NCBI RefSeq assembly: GCF_000721105.1 | Contig: NZ_JOEV01000030.1 | Coordinates: forward strand, 92,905-156,904 | Direction: 5' to 3' | Source of the DNA: Streptomyces cellulosae | GTDB taxonomy: Bacteria; Actinomycetota; Actinomycetes; Streptomycetales; Streptomycetaceae | Length of the DNA: 64,000 nt | Shown here: positions 16,909 to 25,227 of the stretch, piece after piece | How the letters are laid out: each line of letters starts with the position of its first letter | Numbering within the stretch: the stretch's first letter is position 1 | Notes under the pieces: generated by a model | Databases searched by the model: none | What the model was told of the DNA's origin: nothing | The model's input: only the letters and a program-made list of their open reading frames with translations | Program-made: the position numbers and the translations under genes

Positions 16909-18804
16909 TCAGGGGCGACGCCGTACGAAGCCCAGGTAGGCGAAGCCTTCGCCCTCGCGCGGCGCCCGGGCCCAGGATCGGGTGGTGAACATGGGGAGGC
17001 TGCCCTGGGACAGGGCGAAACAGGGAAGCGAGATACCCAGTTCCGCGTGAAGGGCCTCCAACAGGCGCACCTCTCGGTCAAGACGGGTGTCCGGTGAGCT
17101 GACAAATCGCGCAGGATCCAGAGTGTCGGGTATCGCACCCGAGCGCCGGATGTCGTTGCCCCGCACCGTGAACGCATAGAGTTCCACGCCGCGTTCGGCC
17201 ACCGAGACATGGAATGCGAACGGGTGATCAGCCAAGTGCCGCTGCGGCTCACACCACACCACCACGGCGCGACCCGACGCGGAAGCGACCGCGGCGGGGG
17301 ACTGGAACAGGTGGTTGATGCCCTGGCGGGGCTGGCCGTCGAAGGCGAAGGCCCACCCCTCGCTACAGCGGCCGGCCATGACCGCGGCCCGGTCCTCCCA
17401 GAGCTCGACGCCCTCCCGCTCGTGGTTCTGCCTCAACGGCCGGTACGCCCTGGCCGCGTGCACGGGCGGACTCAGTTCGGCACCTTCTTCGCCTATCAGA
17501 GCGGGTAGGCCGGCGGGGTCGGCGCCCTCGACCCAGACGCAACGGTACGCGTCGAACGGCCGCCCATGTATCCCGGTCGTCGTCAGCCAGGTCAGACCCG
17601 GCGGGTCGAGATCGGGCGCCGGCTCGGGAGCGGGCCCGGATTCGCCTGCGCGCGGAATCGCGAGGATCTCTCGCCCGCGCTGCGGGGTGATCAGCGACCC
17701 CAGAACCGGATCGGCGAGCAGGCCAAGGGGTGCGAGCAGCAAGGGCCCAGGTGGTATCCACTGCGTAAGCGCGTCGCGCAGCGTTCGCCACGCGGCATCG
17801 GTCGCTCCCCATCGGGCCAACTCCCGGGCCTCGTTGACAGCCCGGCCCCACGCACCCGGCGGTGCATAGCGATGGGTGCCGTCGCGCAGCGCGCTCAACA
17901 GGTCCTCGGCGATTTCCCGGTCGACCCCACGGGCGGCCATCATCCCCAGCCAGTGGTCGTCTCCGCCCAGTCGCCATTCGCCGGAGGCCGGTTCGATGGC
18001 CGACACCGTGAGGAGCTCGGGCAGATAGCGGGGGTCAGCCACAAGGGAGCCGTAGTCCCGCTGAGCGAGGGGAGCCGCCAGATGCTGCAACTGGTTCAGC
18101 AGAACGGCGCTGTTCGGTCGTCCGAAGGACCGCGCCTCCTCGAGCAGGGGCAGGGCCTCCTCATGCCGTCCGCGCAGGGCGAGGAGGCGGGCTTCCTCGA
18201 CCCGGGCGTCCTGGGCGCGCGTGGTGGCGTTCTCGAAGTCCGGTCGCCTCACCCGGTCGCCGTGGAAGCTCCGGTACATGGCCTCCATGTAGGCACGAAA
18301 CGACGGGTAGCGGTCCGGGTATTCACCGCTCCACCCCTTGTAGATGTAGAGCGCCCACTCGCCGTCCTCGTCGCAATCGCCCGGGTCGAGCAGAGCCAGC
18401 GTCATATCGGAGTCCGTCTCCAGGCGCAGCGATCGCTGCCACATGCCGGCGAGCAGGACTTCCTGCTCGCGCGGATCGTCGCCCAGATTCTCCTCGTACA
18501 CCTCGGTCAACCCGTACGGATCCCGGGACCAGTCGATGTCCGCGATCCCGCCGAGCTGATAGACCCCGGCCGTCTGCTCCACACGCCATCCGTCGCTCGT
18601 GGCCAGGAACTGGCGGTAGGAGGGCGGCAGTCGCTTCCCCAGCCGCTTCTCGACCGTAGTGATCGCGGCCTCGTCCGCCCCCGGCCTGCCCAGCCTGACG
18701 GGACCCGGACCGCCGCCCCCGTCCGCCTCGTCCACGGCGTGGGGAACCCACTCCTCCTGCCAACGACCCAGAAAGTCCCGCCAGTTGAAAGACCCATCGC
18801 TCAT
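16909..18804 (-). CDS. SMI1/KNR4 (SUKH) domain protein with long C-terminal region
   Basis: A 631-residue protein from ATG 18804. Residues ~45-210 form a SUKH-1 domain: IDTVEKRL-like ITTVEKRLGKRLPPSYRQFL, GIADIDW, LLDPGDCDEDGEWALYIYKG and YPSFRAYMEAMYRSFHGD. SUKH proteins often act as immunity proteins against polymorphic toxins. The remaining ~420 residues contain a helical repeat-like part (ARLLALRGRHEEALPLLEEA) and a mixed region seen in other Streptomyces SMI1 proteins, with no named function. No cognate toxin gene is adjacent; the nearest toxin-like gene is 29 kb away in the T7SS locus. The neighbours are gene remnants, so this may be an orphan immunity gene. Confidence 0.75.
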   Translation of the reverse strand: MSDGSFNWRDFLGRWQEEWVPHAVDEADGGGGPGPVRLGRPGADEAAITTVEKRLGKRLPPSYRQFLATSDGWRVEQTAGVYQLGGIADIDWSRDPYGLTEVYEENLGDDPREQEVLLAGMWQRSLRLETDSDMTLALLDPGDCDEDGEWALYIYKGWSGEYPDRYPSFRAYMEAMYRSFHGDRVRRPDFENATTRAQDARVEEARLLALRGRHEEALPLLEEARSFGRPNSAVLLNQLQHLAAPLAQRDYGSLVADPRYLPELLTVSAIEPASGEWRLGGDDHWLGMMAARGVDREIAEDLLSALRDGTHRYAPPGAWGRAVNEARELARWGATDAAWRTLRDALTQWIPPGPLLLAPLGLLADPVLGSLITPQRGREILAIPRAGESGPAPEPAPDLDPPGLTWLTTTGIHGRPFDAYRCVWVEGADPAGLPALIGEEGAELSPPVHAARAYRPLRQNHEREGVELWEDRAAVMAGRCSEGWAFAFDGQPRQGINHLFQSPAAVASASGRAVVVWCEPQRHLADHPFAFHVSVAERGVELYAFTVRGNDIRRSGAIPDTLDPARFVSSPDTRLDREVRLLEALHAELGISLPCFALSQGSLPMFTTRSWARAPREGEGFAYLGFVRRRP

Positions 18805-18805
18805 G

Positions 18806-19162
18806 ACTGAGATCGTGCCAGCCACCACTGACATCGCCGGCGTGGACGACGTCACCGCCGAGTCCTCCGGCCCGGCCGGCCATCGCGCCCACCTCGCCGG
18901 AGCCCCGAACGGCGCCGACCCCGACCACCCCGTCCTGCTCCTGGCACACCAGCCCAAGTTCATCGACCGGGCGGCAGCCGACGGCATCGACCTCCAACTC
19001 TCCGGCCACAGCCACGGCGGCCAGATCTCGCCCTTCCACCACCTGGTCCGCATCGACCAGTCCGCCCTCGCCGGCCTCAGCCACCACGGCCCCCGCACCC
19101 TCCTCCACACCAGTCGCGGCACCGGTTTCCGGGGCCCGTCGTTCCGCGTCATCGCCCCCGGT
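18806..19162 (+). pseudogene. Metallophosphoesterase, C-terminal remnant
   Basis: The plus-strand frame reads PDHPVLLLAHQPKFIDRAAA, then GIDLQLSGHSHGGQISPF and HTSRGTGFRGPSFRVIAPGE. This is the last third of a YkuE-like calcineurin-type phosphoesterase: the GHSHGGQ motif gives the final metal ligands, and RGTGFxGPxxRxxAPxE is the family's end. The N-terminal GDxxD and GNHD motifs and the membrane part are absent; upstream DNA is the start of the SMI1 gene on the other strand. It has no start signal and reads on past the natural end, so it is a truncated remnant. Confidence 0.75.
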
Positions 19163-19166
19163 GAGG

Positions 19167-19451
19167 TCAGAACTCTTCCGCGCGTGCGCCGACATCTGGG
19201 TCTCCTGTGGCCGGACACGCGCGCCAGCTGAACGTGTCGAGCCCCGTCAGCTCGGTTGGGCGAGACCGCAGTCGGGCCACCTGTTGGGGATCGGTGGCGA
19301 ACTCGCGCACGCCGATGAATTCGTCGTCGTCGGTGGCCGGTTCGGCGGTCTCACAGTCCTCGCAACAGACGCCGCCCGTGCCTTCCAGCTGCAGGGAAGT
19401 CGCCGCCCAGACGAAGAGGAACGTGGTGTTGTCCTTGACCACGGACGGCAC
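19167..19451 (-). pseudogene. Short-chain dehydrogenase, C-terminal remnant
   Basis: The minus-strand frame includes VWAATSLQLEGTGGVCCEDC, ETAEPATDDDEFIGVREFAT and LTGLDTFSW. This matches the last ~70 residues of SDR oxidoreductases of the type ending VWAATSPxLxGxGGVYCEDCDIA. The Rossmann GxxxGxG and YxxxK parts are missing, with no continuation upstream. A likely pseudogene fragment. Confidence 0.65.
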
Positions 19452-20143
19452 TCACGAGTGGTCCGGGGATGAATTTCGGAACTTCGGCCTGCAGGGGTCC
19501 TGTTGGTTTCCGGTGAACATCACTGGGGCGCGAGTCGCTGACGTGCCCGGATCGCCGGAGTGTTCCTGTGGCATGGGCATGTTCTTTTAGGACATGGCTC
19601 TCCATATGGCTGCCCCGTAACCTTCGCCCGGCTTGGATGGCCGGTGCCAGCTCACGGGGCCGCCGTACGTTGCGCTCGCCCCTCCGGTGCACGGGAGGCT
19701 GCATGGGCAACCGTCAGGGCGCGGGTGGACCGCATGGGGCAGTTGTCGATGCGCGCGGCCGTCAACGACGAGCCACTGTCCCCTTCCTTGCGCGCAGTCC
19801 GCAGACGCGGCGAAGCCCCTCCACCCACGGACGGCTCCCGATCCGCGCCGATGCAGCCCTGGTCATGGCCCCGGCCACAACGAGTCGGCGCGGGAGAAAG
19901 AGACGGGGATCCGAGCGCGCTGGACTGCTGGTGCCTGATGACCGAAGGAAAGCGAACCCACTTCCCTCAGCCCCCTTCCGGAGACTTGCCATGGATGCAC
20001 TCTTCGCCCCGTCCGATGCCGGCGGTACGGCTCACCCGGCCGTCGGCTCCACCCGCCGCCCGCCGGTGGTTCACGGCGGTGGGACCGAGACCCCGGTACA
20101 CCCTGACCGCCTCCGCGTCCCACCGCCTGCCGGGGAGACTGAC
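19452..20143. other. Gene-free stretch before the AraC gene
   Basis: About 690 bp with no frame that shows a domain and a ribosome site together. Several short overlapping frames look like noise. Part of it may be decayed coding DNA and the 3' end may hold the AraC gene's promoter. An ATG at 19991 in frame with the AraC gene has an upstream GGAGA and would add ~50 residues of low-information sequence. Confidence 0.4.
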
Positions 20144-21049
20144 GTGTCCGGATGCCTTGGGGCAGGGTCTCCTCGGCCAACACATCTCATGCGCTGTCCA
20201 GAGGGCAGATGGGACCTGGCCTTCGCCCGCCCGCATCCCTCGCTGCACCCTGGCGTGCTGAGCTACCGGGGATTCTGGTTCGCCCCTGGACGGGCGCGGC
20301 GACGTTTGGAGATCCCGTGCGGATTGGCGACGCTGATCCTTGGGTTCGGGCGGTCGCTGCGCATCTCACCGGTGAGGTCCGCAGGCCAGTGCCGCTCGGT
20401 CGCCTCCCTGCTGAGCCCACCCAACACCCGCCCGGTGCTGGGCGAGCACGTCGGCGGGATACAGGGAGTAGAAGTGATGCTCGCCCCGTGGGCGGCTTTC
20501 GAACTGTTCGGTGTGGCCTTGGACGACCTGCCCGATGCGGGCGGGGAACTCGCCGACATCATCGGGGTCCGTGCCGAGCACCTGGCGGAGGGCCTGGCAC
20601 TGGCATCGGACTGGCCTGCGCGCTTCGCCTTGGTCGATCAGTTCCTCTGGCGCTGCCGGGCAGCGGGCCGTACCGCCTCGGAGCGTGTGATCGCCGCCTT
20701 CCAGCGACTGGAGCGGTCCCGCGGCAGACTGGAGATCCACGCCCTGTCGGACAGCCTGGGCTGCAGCCGTCGGCAACTCGAGCGCGGATGCGGAGAGCAG
20801 CTCGGAGTGACCCCCAAGCGCTTGTCCCGGGTACTCCGCCTACAACATGCTGCCTTGCTGCTCGCGGACGGTCGCAGACTCGGTGAGCTCGCGTCCGGCT
20901 GCGGGTTCTACGACCAGGCGCACCTGACGCGTGAGTTCACCGCGATGACGGGACGCTCCCCGCTGCGATTCCTCGCCGGACGCGAGGGACTGGACCATCA
21001 CATCGATCGGGCAGCCGGCCGGATCACCAGCGTTCTGTTGGACGGCTGA
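20144..21049 (+). CDS. AraC-family transcriptional regulator
   Basis: About 301 residues from GTG 20144, chosen for the GGGGAGA just upstream; ATG 20189 is an alternative. The N-terminal half is a cupin-like sensor domain (RWDLAFARPHPSLHPGVLSY, ILGFG, VEVMLAPWAAFELFGVALDD). The C-terminal ~110 residues carry the double HTH: LEIHALSDSLGCSRRQLERG and LGELASGCGFYDQAHLTREF with TAMTGRSPLRFL. It is the first gene of the peptide cluster on the same strand, 163 bp before the precursor gene, and is the obvious candidate for its activator. Confidence 0.85.
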   Translation: MSGCLGAGSPRPTHLMRCPEGRWDLAFARPHPSLHPGVLSYRGFWFAPGRARRRLEIPCGLATLILGFGRSLRISPVRSAGQCRSVASLLSPPNTRPVLGEHVGGIQGVEVMLAPWAAFELFGVALDDLPDAGGELADIIGVRAEHLAEGLALASDWPARFALVDQFLWRCRAAGRTASERVIAAFQRLERSRGRLEIHALSDSLGCSRRQLERGCGEQLGVTPKRLSRVLRLQHAALLLADGRRLGELASGCGFYDQAHLTREFTAMTGRSPLRFLAGREGLDHHIDRAAGRITSVLLDG

Positions 21050-21212
21050 ATATCGACGTGCGAGCCGAAAAGCGGTGCACCGGAGAGATATCGAAAGCTG
21101 CGCATGTCGAAAAAATACAATGCCGCTTTCCTCCAATACGGAGCGGGCGACGGAATGGGACGGTGCATCCGCCGACGCAGGTCGGACGATTCACGACGAG
21201 AGGAGAGTGACC

Positions 21213-21422
21213 ATGATCCGGAAACTGGAATCCGTCGGGCAGGCGCTGCTCGAGCGCTTTGTGCCCAAGATTTCCGCTTCAGCCCAGGTCTCCCCGCAGC
21301 AGTGCTGGAACGCGTGCTGGCAGTGCAACAGGGCCAACGGGTACGGCAACGTGAACGAATGGTGCAGCTACAACGCTCCGTGCTGCGGCACTTACGGCGG
21401 CTACCTGAAGTGCTACTGCTGA
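21213..21422 (+). CDS. Cysteine-rich exported peptide precursor
   Basis: A 69-residue precursor with a strong GAGAGGAGAG ribosome site. The leader (1-24) is amphipathic rather than a Sec signal: MIRKLESVGQALLERF, then VPKISASA. A22-S23-A24 is a signal-peptidase-like cleavage motif before Q25. The predicted mature peptide (25-69, 45 residues) has 8 cysteines at 31, 35, 38, 51, 57, 58, 67 and 69 and many aromatics (W32, W36, W50, five Tyr), and ends in Cys. Downstream are MauE-like and thioredoxin proteins, an ABC exporter and an S26 peptidase, so the product is probably a disulfide-bonded secreted peptide (up to four bridges). Activity is unknown; antimicrobial, signalling or structural roles all fit. 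No known RiPP class is recognised. Confidence 0.8.
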   Translation: MIRKLESVGQALLERFVPKISASAQVSPQQCWNACWQCNRANGYGNVNEWCSYNAPCCGTYGGYLKCYC

Positions 21423-21432
21423 TCCTGCTCTC

Positions 21433-21459
21433 GGGGCCCGGGGCGCAGCGCCGGGCCCT
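21433..21459 (+). terminator. Hairpin between precursor and downstream genes
   Basis: GGGCCCGG at 21434-21441 pairs with CCGGGCCC at 21451-21458, 11 bp after the precursor stop. It probably causes partial termination or stabilises the precursor mRNA, so that the peptide is made in excess over its processing machinery. Confidence 0.6.
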
Positions 21460-21554
21460 TCGCCGCTCAAGGAAGTGAGGGTCACGGGCCCGCACTCCGT
21501 CGCGGCTGCGCGGCTGCGCGGCTGCGTACGAATAATCAAGCTGGGGGCGCCAGG

Positions 21555-22259
21555 GTGGAGCACTACCTCTCGACATGGATCCGAAGCCTCGTCGGTCTGG
21601 TCTTCCTGGTGTCCTCGCTGAGCAAGGTATCCGGACGCCGGGCCTTCGACGAGTTCGCTGCCGCTGTCGAGACACTGGCCCCGGTTCCCGGAGCACGTCG
21701 ACTGCTCGCGCCAGTCGTGGTGGCTTTGGAATTCGGGGTGTGTGTCCTGCTGGCTCTGCCCGTGCCCGGGGTGTTTCGATACGGCGCCTGGCTCGCGACG
21801 AGCCTGCTGCTCTCCTTCGCGCTCGGCATAGCGCTCGCCGTGCGCCGGGGAACGAACACGGCTTGCCGCTGCTTCGGCCGGACCTCCGCCCCCGTCAGCG
21901 GCCGGCAAGCCCTCCGCAACCTGGCCCTGGCCATCCCCACCGGCAGCTCGGCACTGCTCGGCCCCGCTTACGGGAGCACCGCTGCCGGAACGGCTCTGAC
22001 GACCGTGATCGGGCTGACGTGCGGGGCGCTCGTCATCACTCTCGACGACATCGTGGACCTGTTCCGCCCGGCTTCGCGGACCACTGGTTCGTCCTCCGTC
22101 ACGTTCGCCGACATCCAAGAGGAGAAACGTCATGCCCCTCGTGGTAGCCGCCCTGGTTTTCGTCGGGGCGTTGTGCGCCCTCAATCTCGTGCTCAGCGTC
22201 GGAATGATCAAACGCCTGCGGGACCAGGCCGAGATCCTCAACCGCAACGGCAGGTCTGA
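21555..22259 (+). CDS. MauE/DoxX-family membrane protein
   Basis: A 234-residue membrane protein (GTG start) with four hydrophobic spans in the first ~170 residues. The MauE-typical segment is GTNTACRCFGRTSAPVSGRQ, whose CxC pair is redox-active or structural in the family. MauE proteins act with MauD-type thioredoxins in forming disulfides of exported proteins, and the next gene encodes such a partner. The last ~42 codons overlap the thioredoxin gene by 128 bp. They are basic and proline/arginine-rich, unlike any MauE tail, which suggests the original stop was lost or shifted. Role here: electron transfer for oxidising or isomerising the cysteine-rich peptide (inferred). Confidence 0.8.
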   Translation: MEHYLSTWIRSLVGLVFLVSSLSKVSGRRAFDEFAAAVETLAPVPGARRLLAPVVVALEFGVCVLLALPVPGVFRYGAWLATSLLLSFALGIALAVRRGTNTACRCFGRTSAPVSGRQALRNLALAIPTGSSALLGPAYGSTAAGTALTTVIGLTCGALVITLDDIVDLFRPASRTTGSSSVTFADIQEEKRHAPRGSRPGFRRGVVRPQSRAQRRNDQTPAGPGRDPQPQRQV

Positions 22260-22686
22260 TCCTGCCGTCGCGGTCACCATGGGCGACGAAATCGGGGAGT
22301 TCTCCGCCCTCGCGGAAGACGCTGCCCCCGTGGACGACGAGAGCTTGCGGCACGGCGACACCCTGGTGGCCTTCTTCTCTCCGACCTGCCGTCCCTGCCA
22401 GGAAAAGCTACCGAAGTTCGTCGACTTCGCTGCCTCATTCCCCGGCGGCCAGGACAAGGTGCTGACCATCGTCGTGGGCGAGCCCGAGGCGGCAGCGGAG
22501 ATGATCGAACGACTGCGTCCGGTGGCCCGGGTGGTGCACGAAACCAGCAACGAGGACGCGGTGAGCTCGGCCTTCGCGGTCAAGGCGTTTCCCGTGGTGC
22601 TCGTCGTCTCGCCCAGCCCTGAGCATGGGCGCCCCATCGTCACCGCCGAGGAGATCGACCTCGACGTGCCGGTCCCGGCACGGTGA
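22132..22686 (+). CDS. Membrane-anchored thioredoxin-like oxidoreductase (MauD/TlpA type)
   Basis: A 184-residue protein with an N-terminal anchor (LVVAALVFVGALCALNLVLS). Its extracytoplasmic thioredoxin fold carries the active site AFFSPTCRPCQEKLPKF (CRPC) and a cis-proline at VKAFPVVLVV. AAGAGG-like AGAGGAGA precedes the ATG. It forms a functional pair with the MauE-like protein and most likely forms, reduces or shuffles disulfides in the 8-Cys peptide. It overlaps mauE by 128 bp and the ABC gene by GTGA, so translation is coupled. Confidence 0.88.
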   Translation: MPLVVAALVFVGALCALNLVLSVGMIKRLRDQAEILNRNGRSDPAVAVTMGDEIGEFSALAEDAAPVDDESLRHGDTLVAFFSPTCRPCQEKLPKFVDFAASFPGGQDKVLTIVVGEPEAAAEMIERLRPVARVVHETSNEDAVSSAFAVKAFPVVLVVSPSPEHGRPIVTAEEIDLDVPVPAR

Positions 22687-24608
22687 GCCCGCGCCGCCGA
22701 CCTCCACGGGGCGGTTCCGGAACCGGACCGTGGGGCAGTTCCGGGAAAGGGGGCACACGCCAGGCGCGCCGACGGATCGGCGCTGCCATAGCCCTGTGCG
22801 CTGCCGCGGCGCCATGGGCCTCGACCGGATACGCCTTGATCACGCTGACGTCGGGGCTGGTACCGGTACTGGTCGCGTGGATGACCAAGCTTCTGATCGA
22901 CGGTCTCACGCGCGGTGCGGAGGTCAAAACGCTCCTTGTCCCCGCGCTGGGTTACGTCCTGGCAGCCATTTTGGTGGGCGTCGGCCCGCTGGGCGCCCGC
23001 TATCTCCGCGGAGTGGTGGACCGGAAGGTGGGGTTGCTGACGCAGGATCGGCTCTTCACCGCCGTGGGCCGGCACCCGGGTCTGGGCCGCCTGGAAGAGC
23101 CCGTGTTCCTCGATCGTCTGCGGGTGGCCCAGGACGTGGGCAGGACGGTCGCGGGCCAGCTCGCCGACGGGGCACTGACGGCGGGCAAGTCACTGTTGAC
23201 CGTGGCGGGGTTCATGGTGTCGCTCGTGGCGCTGAGCCCGTTGATGGCCGTGATCGTTCTGGTCACGGGTGTGCCGTCGCTCGTGGCCCAGCTGGCCCTG
23301 TCACGGCACCAGGCCCGTGCTGTGTTCGAAATCGGAAGGATCGAGCGCAGGGAGGATTTCTACTCGAGCCTGATCGCCTCACCCACTGCGGCGAAGGAAA
23401 TCCGACTGTTCGGGATCGGCGACTTCCTGCGGCTGCGCCTGCTGACCGAGCGCCGGGCGGCCAACGCGGTCACCCAGTCTGTGGACGCGCGCCAGACCAA
23501 AGTGCAGAGCGTACTGGAGCTGCTGTCCTCACTCGTTTCCGGAGCCGGCCTGGTGTGGGCGGTGTTCGCGGCCCACGACGGAGCGCTGACCGTGGGCGGA
23601 GTGACGATGTTCGTGGCGGCCGTCGACGGTATGCAGGGCTCGCTCGGTAGCCTCCTGATTCAGCTGGCGGCCTCACAGCGGGCGCTGCTCATGTTCGACC
23701 ACTACCTCGCGGTCGTCGAGGCCGAACCGGACCTTCCTCTGGCCTCCGAGCCGGCTCCGCTGCCGCGGTTGCGGCATGGCATTGAGCTGCGGGACGTCTG
23801 GTTCCGCTACTCCACCGACCAGGACTGGGTGCTGCGCGGCCTGGACCTGTTCATCCCCTGCGGACAGGCGCTGGCCCTCGTGGGTCTGAACGGTGCGGGG
23901 AAGTCGACACTGGTGAAACTCGTGTGCCGGTTCTACGATCCCACGCGCGGCAGGATCCTCTGGGACGGTGTCGACCTTCGCGAAGTTGATCCCGCGGAGC
24001 TGCGCGAACGAATCAGCACCGTCTTCCAGGACTTCCAGCATTACGACATGACCGCAGCCGAAAACATCGGCCTCGGCGACTTGCGGCTGGCGAACCGACC
24101 GGAGCGTATCCACGTCGCGGCAGCCAAAGCAGGGATGCACGAGAAACTCGCATCGCTGCCCCAGGGGTACGACACGATGCTTTCCCGTTCCTTCCATCGG
24201 GACAGTTCTTCGGCGGACAGCGGTGTGGGAACACTCCTGTCGGGTGGGCAGCACCAGCGGCTGGCCCTGGCGCGCGCCTTCATCCGGGAGGGCCGTGACC
24301 TCATGATTCTCGATGAACCGTCCGCAGGGCTGGATGCCGAATCGGAGCATGAGATCCATCTGTCGATCAGCCGTCACCGGGCCGGTGGTACCAGCCTGTT
24401 GATCTCGCACCGGCTCAATGCCGTGCGCGACGCGGACCGCATCGCGGTGCTGGGCGACGGGCGTGTGCTGGAAGCGGGCAACCATAGGGAACTGATGCAG
24501 GGCGGAGGCGAGTACGCGCGTCTGTTTGCCTTGCAGGCTGACGGGTATGTCGATGAGCCGAGCGGGTCGGGCCCGGCGGATCCGGTGCAAGCGGCGGCGG
24601 CAAGTTGA
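22683..24608 (+). CDS. ABC exporter, fused membrane and ATPase domains
   Basis: A 641-residue half-transporter of the peptide/lipid exporter type. Six membrane helices span ~residues 35-320. The ATPase has Walker A GLNGAGKSTLVK, Q-loop STVFQDFQHYD, signature LLSGGQHQRLALARAF, Walker B LMILDEPSAGLD and the switch His in LLISHRL. It has no N-terminal C39 peptidase domain, so leader removal must be done by another enzyme, fitting the S26 peptidase encoded next. It very probably exports the cysteine-rich peptide as a homodimer. It overlaps both neighbours by a few bases. Confidence 0.9.
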   Translation: MSPRRRPPRGGSGTGPWGSSGKGGTRQARRRIGAAIALCAAAAPWASTGYALITLTSGLVPVLVAWMTKLLIDGLTRGAEVKTLLVPALGYVLAAILVGVGPLGARYLRGVVDRKVGLLTQDRLFTAVGRHPGLGRLEEPVFLDRLRVAQDVGRTVAGQLADGALTAGKSLLTVAGFMVSLVALSPLMAVIVLVTGVPSLVAQLALSRHQARAVFEIGRIERREDFYSSLIASPTAAKEIRLFGIGDFLRLRLLTERRAANAVTQSVDARQTKVQSVLELLSSLVSGAGLVWAVFAAHDGALTVGGVTMFVAAVDGMQGSLGSLLIQLAASQRALLMFDHYLAVVEAEPDLPLASEPAPLPRLRHGIELRDVWFRYSTDQDWVLRGLDLFIPCGQALALVGLNGAGKSTLVKLVCRFYDPTRGRILWDGVDLREVDPAELRERISTVFQDFQHYDMTAAENIGLGDLRLANRPERIHVAAAKAGMHEKLASLPQGYDTMLSRSFHRDSSSADSGVGTLLSGGQHQRLALARAFIREGRDLMILDEPSAGLDAESEHEIHLSISRHRAGGTSLLISHRLNAVRDADRIAVLGDGRVLEAGNHRELMQGGGEYARLFALQADGYVDEPSGSGPADPVQAAAAS

Positions 24609-25054
24609 TCGCGGGTCGCACCGCCGTCGTCATCGCCGCGCTCGCCCGTCGACTCGTGGCTGTCACCGTCGAAGGGCCGAGCATGGAACCGGCCTACCGG
24701 GATCGTGATCGCGTGCTGGTGATGCGGGGAACGAAGCCGGAGGTCGGCCAGGTGGTGGTCGTTGAATCCCCCTTCGGGACACGGGGCTGGCGTGAGCAGC
24801 CGCTCGCGGCAAAGGCCCCTGCGTCCCTGGTGACGGCGCGCCGCTGGATGATCAAGCGCGTGGCGGCCCTCCCCGGCGACGTGGTGCCGCGCAGCCGCGT
24901 CCCGGCGCTCGCCCATGCGCTTGATGAACACGTGCCGGAAGGAATGACCGTACTGCTCGGTGACAATTCTACGGCGAGTTTCGACTCGCGGGAATTCGGC
25001 TTTTTCCCCCTTGAGCGAATACTCGGTGTGGTCAGAAACACTTACAGAGTCTGA
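24605..25054 (+). CDS. S26-family signal peptidase, cluster-dedicated
   Basis: A 149-residue signal peptidase I-type enzyme starting at TTG within the ABC stop (TTGA overlap). The catalytic serine is in VEGPSMEPAYRDRD and the lysine in RRWMIKRVAALPGD. Box E is LLGDNSTASFDSREFGFFP. It is short and its N-terminal hydrophobic stretch (TAVVIAALARRLVAVTV) is only a weak membrane anchor. Its position and the A-S-A motif of the precursor suggest that it removes the leader after export. General Streptomyces signal peptidases sit elsewhere (near rplS), so this copy is specific to the cluster. Confidence 0.9.
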   Translation: MIAGRTAVVIAALARRLVAVTVEGPSMEPAYRDRDRVLVMRGTKPEVGQVVVVESPFGTRGWREQPLAAKAPASLVTARRWMIKRVAALPGDVVPRSRVPALAHALDEHVPEGMTVLLGDNSTASFDSREFGFFPLERILGVVRNTYRV

Positions 25055-25227
25055 AGAGCTGTCCATGTCTCGCGCAACCTGGACCGTCGTCGATTCCCTA
25101 CTGGCGGTCATTTGGTGGGGAGTTCCACTCCGGCTCCATGATTCCCTTGCACGGCAGCCCCGGTTTCATCCACTGCCGGGCACGGGTGCCAATCCCCTTG
25201 GTGCTGATGCCGGGTGTCCTGTCGCTG

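Noticed and set aside
16810..16940. Frame with AEYDDRLFARVAEAVVAG as a gene remnant
   Set aside because: Too short to assign to a family and runs into the SMI1 gene end; left undescribed as a feature.
19568..20143. Extension of the AraC protein to upstream ATG codons, including 19991
   Set aside because: The added residues are Pro/Arg/Gly-rich and match nothing in the family, though 19991 has a fair ribosome site and cannot be fully excluded.
21105..21121. TACAAT at 21116-21121 as the precursor promoter
   Set aside because: No -35 element at a suitable distance; AraC-dependent promoters may lack one, but the evidence is too thin to list as a feature.
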